From NCBI GenBank assembly GCA_016795365.1, contig JAEUHN010000032.1, positions 40,861 to 104,860 on the forward strand: 64,000 nucleotides of DNA, read 5' to 3'. The translations under genes and the position numbers were made by a program. The notes below the pieces were generated by a model. The model had not been told where the DNA came from and searched no databases. It saw only the letters and a program-made list of their open reading frames with translations. Positions 60,736 to 64,000 of this stretch are shown here, piece after piece (the stretch's first letter is position 1; every line of letters begins with the position of its first letter). This stretch comes from Verrucomicrobiaceae bacterium (GTDB lineage Bacteria; Verrucomicrobiota; Verrucomicrobiia; Verrucomicrobiales; Verrucomicrobiaceae).

Positions 60736-61839
60736 ATGAACATTATAGATGACATCCGAATTGTCCGCCTCGCTCCTGGCGATGCCAAATGTGATTCTGA
60801 CCACCTCTCAAACTTTTCGAGCCTTGTTCTCTCATGCGAAGGAATGTATCCAGGCATTGAAAAATGGATCAAGAACAAGGTAATTCCTGGCATCAAAACT
60901 GAGGAACGAGGAGCGTTTGTTGGGTATCTTGGAGATGTGCCAGTGGTCAGCGCGGTAACCAAGAAGGGGGCAGATTCAAAGATTTGTCATCTCAAGATTG
61001 CTCCATCACTACAGAACACAAATCTCGGAGAAGTTTTCATGACACTCATGGGCGTGGAGATGAAACCTCACGCTGAGCGAGTTCATTTCACTATCCCAGA
61101 TAGCCTTTGGCAGCAGAAACACACTTTCTTTGAGTCATTCGGATTCCAAGGAACCGAGATCGCAGATGTCCAGTATCGAGACTTGATTGACCCTGAACTC
61201 CGGAGCAAGGCCAAATTCGCTTCGATGTGGCAGGCAATTATCGACAAGATGCCGAAGCTCGCCGACCTATATTCGGTGGGGGGGTTTCACCTTGATGGAC
61301 ATCTACTTTTCTCGATCCAGCCCAAATACTCCCAAGCGATCCTTACTGGAACAAAGACAGTCGAAATTCGCCGTCGCTTTACGCACCGTTGGGACAAATC
61401 TAGAGTCAATTTATATGAGTCCGCTCCAACAATGGGGCTAGTGGGAGAGGCGTTGATCGTCGGTATCGACGAAGATCGAGTTGAGTCGATTTGGTCACGC
61501 TACGGCGATAAAATCGGAGCCACTTACGAGGAGTATCTTGGCTATGTGGGTGATTGCTCAAAGGTCTATGCGGTTATCTTGGACGATGTTCGTGCATACA
61601 AGGCGCCAATTCCCTTGATTCAACTTGAGATGAACCTCGGTGAAGTTTTGCACCCCCCACAGTCGTATTTGACACTTGAGAACAACAAGCCGTGGGCACG
61701 CGCAATTTCTTTGGCGGCGTATTTGCATGGGTGTTTGCCGGGTCGATCAATGTTGAGGGATGGAGTAGTTCAAAGAATACCGAGGAAAGAGAGAGCCCCG
61801 TTCGTCTCCTATACTGAGCAGATGTTTCTCAAAATCTAA
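60736..61839 (+). CDS. GNAT-ASCH fusion protein
   Basis: 367 residues. The N-terminal half (1-150) is a GNAT-like acyltransferase (GAFVGYLGDVPVVSAVTKKGADSKICHLKIAPSLQNTNLGEVFMTLM, then FFESFGFQG). Residues 187-290 form an ASCH (PUA-like) domain with the signature GTKTVEIRR (GxKxxExR, 205-212). The C-terminal 80 residues are unassigned. ASCH domains bind RNA or modified bases, so a nucleic-acid or nucleotide-linked acylation role is possible. It forms an operon with the dCTP-deaminase-like gene. Confidence 0.78.
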   Translation: MNIIDDIRIVRLAPGDAKCDSDHLSNFSSLVLSCEGMYPGIEKWIKNKVIPGIKTEERGAFVGYLGDVPVVSAVTKKGADSKICHLKIAPSLQNTNLGEVFMTLMGVEMKPHAERVHFTIPDSLWQQKHTFFESFGFQGTEIADVQYRDLIDPELRSKAKFASMWQAIIDKMPKLADLYSVGGFHLDGHLLFSIQPKYSQAILTGTKTVEIRRRFTHRWDKSRVNLYESAPTMGLVGEALIVGIDEDRVESIWSRYGDKIGATYEEYLGYVGDCSKVYAVILDDVRAYKAPIPLIQLEMNLGEVLHPPQSYLTLENNKPWARAISLAAYLHGCLPGRSMLRDGVVQRIPRKERAPFVSYTEQMFLKI

Positions 61840-61848
61840 AGTCGCCGG

Positions 61849-63267
61849 TCATGCCGCCTTGTTTTTTCCATCCGCGATCAGGCGGACCTCATGGATCTCT
61901 TGTCCAACCGACTTCCACGAGTCGATGAGCTTGAACCGGTAGTTATTCGACACCCAATCCGCGATAAACTTTGTCGGAGCCTTGAGTGTGAGCACACCGT
62001 CTTCGAGTCCCTGCAATTGGAGTTTTGCAAGCCATGAATTCGTTGTCGCTTCGCCAAGATGACGGCGCATGAGTTCCAGCACATTCTCCCACGCATCTTC
62101 CAGTGGCGTGCGCTCGATGAGCGCCAACTGGGCCTCAATCTTCGGTGTTGATAGCTTTGCCCTAGCCTCGATGGCTTCACGTTTCTCGGTGCGCTCCATC
62201 AAGAGCATGTCGTCGCCTGAAGTGGATTTGGTTTTCTCCAGCCGCAGCCCTGGCAAACCGTTCTTCTCGACCAGCTTTCGCAACGCATTTGCATAGTGCT
62301 TGTAAGCCTGCTGTGAGGCCGACTTCTTGTAGAGGCTCTTGAACGTCTCTTTCCAGGTGCCGTTCGCACCACCCGTCGCCTTGCGTGCATAGAGGTAAAG
62401 CCAGCGTTCCACGCCTCCATGAATCTCGAAGTAACGCTTGTCCAACGTCAGAACGTGGAAGTCCTGGATGCTCTCGAACAACCACTCGGCAAGCACAACC
62501 TCAATGCCCCGCACTTCGCCTTCTTCCTCAGTGATCTCCCATTCCGAAATCCACGAGAACTGCCGCACCCGATTGCGCGTGCGCTTGCCGACGTTGGCTC
62601 GAATTGTGGTTTCAATCGTCGTCGTTTTTAGCCTGTGCAGCGCCTCTTTAAGCCGGGCGTAAGCCGTGCCCTGTGAAGCAATGCCCAGCCAGCCGAAGAA
62701 CTGATAAGGTGTGAAGTGAATGCGGCGGGAAGTTGGCAGACCGAGCCGCTTCGCGTCTATCCACTGCGAGATGGCAAAAATCAGCAAGTCCTGGTCATAG
62801 ATGGTCGCGATGCCATGCTCTGAACTACCTGTGATGCGAACGATCTCAGTGATGCCCGTTTTGTTATCCACATACTCATGGGCAATCGCTTCTGTGCGTC
62901 CATGCGTGAGGCTGAACCAACAGCGGGCCATCAGATCAATCTGGTCTTTGGGGGCGATGTCAGCCGAACTGGCCGCGAATCTCGCTAGGTCTTGATGTTC
63001 CTTGATTCCACCCTCAATCTTCCGTCCCATTCCTTCGGGCATATCAGTTATTGCGACAAAAGACAATATCGGGGGAGTAGCGACCTTTTGCTTTCCAAAC
63101 AGGTGTGACATTCTTGCTATCGATGTTGCAGCGACCCTGAGTATCGGGGCTTCAGCGACCGTATAGAGGGACTGGCGACCAAGTATCGGGGGAGTAGCGA
63201 CCAAGCTATCGTCATGCCAACGACCTTCTATCGGGGGAGTAACGACCGAGTTAGTATTCAAGGCCAA
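61849..63267 (-). CDS. Plasmid replication initiator, RPA type with DnaA-N-like tail
   Basis: 472 residues as an open frame. Residues from about 75 to 370 match replication initiator protein A (MARCWFSLTHGRTEAI, EHGIATIYDQDLLIFAISQ, HFTPYQFFGWLG, VLTLDKRYFEIHGGVERWLYLYARK). The last 80 (WENVLELMRRHLGEATTNSWLAKLQLQGL...LTLKAPTKFIADWVSNNY) match the N-terminal domain of DnaA, which recruits DnaB. The first 65 residues are encoded by the iteron array, so translation may in fact begin at MSHLFG (near 63110) or MPEGMGRK, not at 63267. The convergent neighbour is the GNAT-ASCH gene. Confidence 0.88.
   Translation of the reverse strand: MALNTNSVVTPPIEGRWHDDSLVATPPILGRQSLYTVAEAPILRVAATSIARMSHLFGKQKVATPPILSFVAITDMPEGMGRKIEGGIKEHQDLARFAASSADIAPKDQIDLMARCWFSLTHGRTEAIAHEYVDNKTGITEIVRITGSSEHGIATIYDQDLLIFAISQWIDAKRLGLPTSRRIHFTPYQFFGWLGIASQGTAYARLKEALHRLKTTTIETTIRANVGKRTRNRVRQFSWISEWEITEEEGEVRGIEVVLAEWLFESIQDFHVLTLDKRYFEIHGGVERWLYLYARKATGGANGTWKETFKSLYKKSASQQAYKHYANALRKLVEKNGLPGLRLEKTKSTSGDDMLLMERTEKREAIEARAKLSTPKIEAQLALIERTPLEDAWENVLELMRRHLGEATTNSWLAKLQLQGLEDGVLTLKAPTKFIADWVSNNYRFKLIDSWKSVGQEIHEVRLIADGKNKAA
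63067..63247. repeat. Iteron array, candidate replication origin (oriV)
   Basis: Seven 19-nt units at 63067, 63118, 63142, 63162, 63184, 63207 and 63229. Three are TATCGGGGGAGTAGCGACC or one base off, the rest keep TATxG...CGACC. Start-to-start steps are 20-24 nt (about two helical turns), with one double step. They lie at the 5' end of the rep frame. Confidence 0.85.
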
Positions 63268-63566
63268 GGTGAGAGCCGATCTCCCAACCTGAAACTCTAT
63301 TAAACCTTCTCTTCTTTAAACACTTAAACGCCGCTGGCAGGCAGCGAGCCACAGATGAGGCTCGCCTGCCATGCGGCAGAAGATTGGTGCTCACAGGAGA
63401 CGCAGTCAGAGGGCATCACGGTTTTGCAAGGTTGCTTGCAAGCTAGCAAGCTAACTGTGTTGCAAGAATGCCACCACGTTTCAGAAAATGCAGCGCTGAC
63501 ACATGATCATGCTCGCATTCATTCCATGCTTTGAATCAACCCTCTATTCTCCAATTCGGAGCAGGG
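63268..63566. other. rep-parA intergenic region with palindromic CTTGC/GCAAG sequence
   Basis: About 300 nt. GCTTGCAAGCTAGCAAGC lies near 63430-63450, flanked by TTGCAA boxes, and GCTGGCAGGCAGCGAGC...GCTCGCCTGCCATGC near 63330-63380 can form a stem. The CTTGC/GCTAGC boxes resemble those between the relaxase and coupling-protein genes. Candidate parS or Rep-regulatory site. Confidence 0.5.
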
Positions 63567-64000
63567 ATGATATACGGACTTACAAATTCAAAAGGCGGTG
63601 TTGGCAAGACAACCATAGCGGTTCACTTGGCGGCATGGCTCGCCAAGAAAAAGCGCAAGGTCATCTTCATTGATGCCGACCCACAATCCTCAGCTTCGCA
63701 ATGGATCAAAGAACTTGGTCTTCCCATTCAGCTTGAGCAGATCGACTCACCGGAAGAGATAATTCATCGGCTGGCGAAAATCGCCAGCGATGCGTATGAC
63801 ATCGTCATCGACGGACCCGCAGGGCTTTCAGCCACCACACGCGCCATCATGCTTCGCGCAGACAAAGTGTTCTTCCCGTGTGGACCGTCAATTCTCGATC
63901 TCCGCGCAGCTTCAAAAGCGGTGCTTCTTCTTCGCGAAGCGCAAAAGACCCGCAAGGGCAAACCGACTGGATCACTGATTCCGAACAAACTTCAAAAGCG
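63567..64000 (+). CDS. parA: ParA-family partition ATPase, N-terminal part
   Basis: The first 144 codons, cut by the window end. The deviant Walker A KGGVGKTT is at residues 9-16, Walker A' VIFIDADPQSSASQW near 36-50 and Walker B IVIDGPAG near 82-89, with the ParA-typical LRADKVFFPCGPSILDL block after it. It segregates plasmid or element DNA with a ParB partner, not visible here. A ribosome binding site (GCAGGGA) precedes the ATG. Adjacent to the rep gene and its iterons, it completes a plasmid maintenance module. Confidence 0.92.
   Translation, partial: MIYGLTNSKGGVGKTTIAVHLAAWLAKKKRKVIFIDADPQSSASQWIKELGLPIQLEQIDSPEEIIHRLAKIASDAYDIVIDGPAGLSATTRAIMLRADKVFFPCGPSILDLRAASKAVLLLREAQKTRKGKPTGSLIPNKLQK

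Overview
The window looks like a chromosomal segment of a Verrucomicrobiota bacterium (Prosthecobacter/Verrucomicrobium-like; an inference from the many Sec-exported RHS/YD-repeat proteins, thrombospondin-type-3 repeat surface protein, TTCATCC heptad intergenic repeats and weak Shine-Dalgarno signals, not from a marker gene). It carries ordinary chromosomal genes on the left and a large mobile/accessory region on the right.

1-18.4 kb, mostly chromosomal. The 5' part of a fused type IIG-like restriction-methylase, an RHS remnant trapped against the 3' end of a full hrpA helicase, then an IS200-like RAYT transposase set among long REP-like repeats and a 42-bp minisatellite. After these come a DUF6602-like nuclease-fold protein, a possible SUKH protein, a GNAT acetyltransferase, a secreted Ig-like protein, an RlmI-like methyltransferase, a two-gene Hsp20 operon with its terminator, an XRE regulator fused to a dCTP-deaminase-like barrel, an MnmM/YtqB methyltransferase and tRNA-Arg(CCT).

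18.4-24.6 kb, integration module. It starts beside tRNA-Arg with a tyrosine integrase and an antisense-overlapping excisionase-like gene. A second, minimal tyrosine recombinase is bracketed by a perfect 22-bp inverted repeat, one copy of which holds the start codon of an exported protein gene. Next are two convergent genes sharing a conserved motif, then a four-gene overlapping operon vapB-vapC-unknown-integrase.

24.8-42.6 kb, RHS locus, all on the minus strand. A 1269-residue Ca-binding-repeat surface protein is followed by a full-length 1663-residue RHS protein with a putative zincin tip, then five mini-RHS cassettes. Each cassette has its own signal peptide, a near-identical core of about 90 residues and a different C-terminal tip. 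All six RHS genes are followed within -4 to +18 nt by a small gene, usually a lipoprotein or exported protein. This looks like an effector-immunity cassette array that grows by duplication of the start-plus-core block.

42.6-64 kb, plasmid/ICE-like backbone and cargo. There is a HigBA-type toxin-antitoxin pair beside a decayed second antitoxin, a DUF6876 gene, a HEPN-like two-gene unit, ArdC antirestriction, small unknown genes and a LysR regulator. Transfer genes are a MobF relaxase with two co-oriented upstream/downstream partners, divergent from a TraD/VirD4-like coupling ATPase. The cargo pair is a two-domain dCTP deaminase and a GNAT-ASCH fusion. Replication is encoded by an RPA-type initiator with a DnaA-N-like tail whose 5' coding region contains an iteron array, and by a ParA cut by the window end. 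The combination of integrases, relaxase, coupling protein, Rep and ParA suggests an integrative conjugative/mobilisable element or integrated plasmid. Where the element ends is not visible here.
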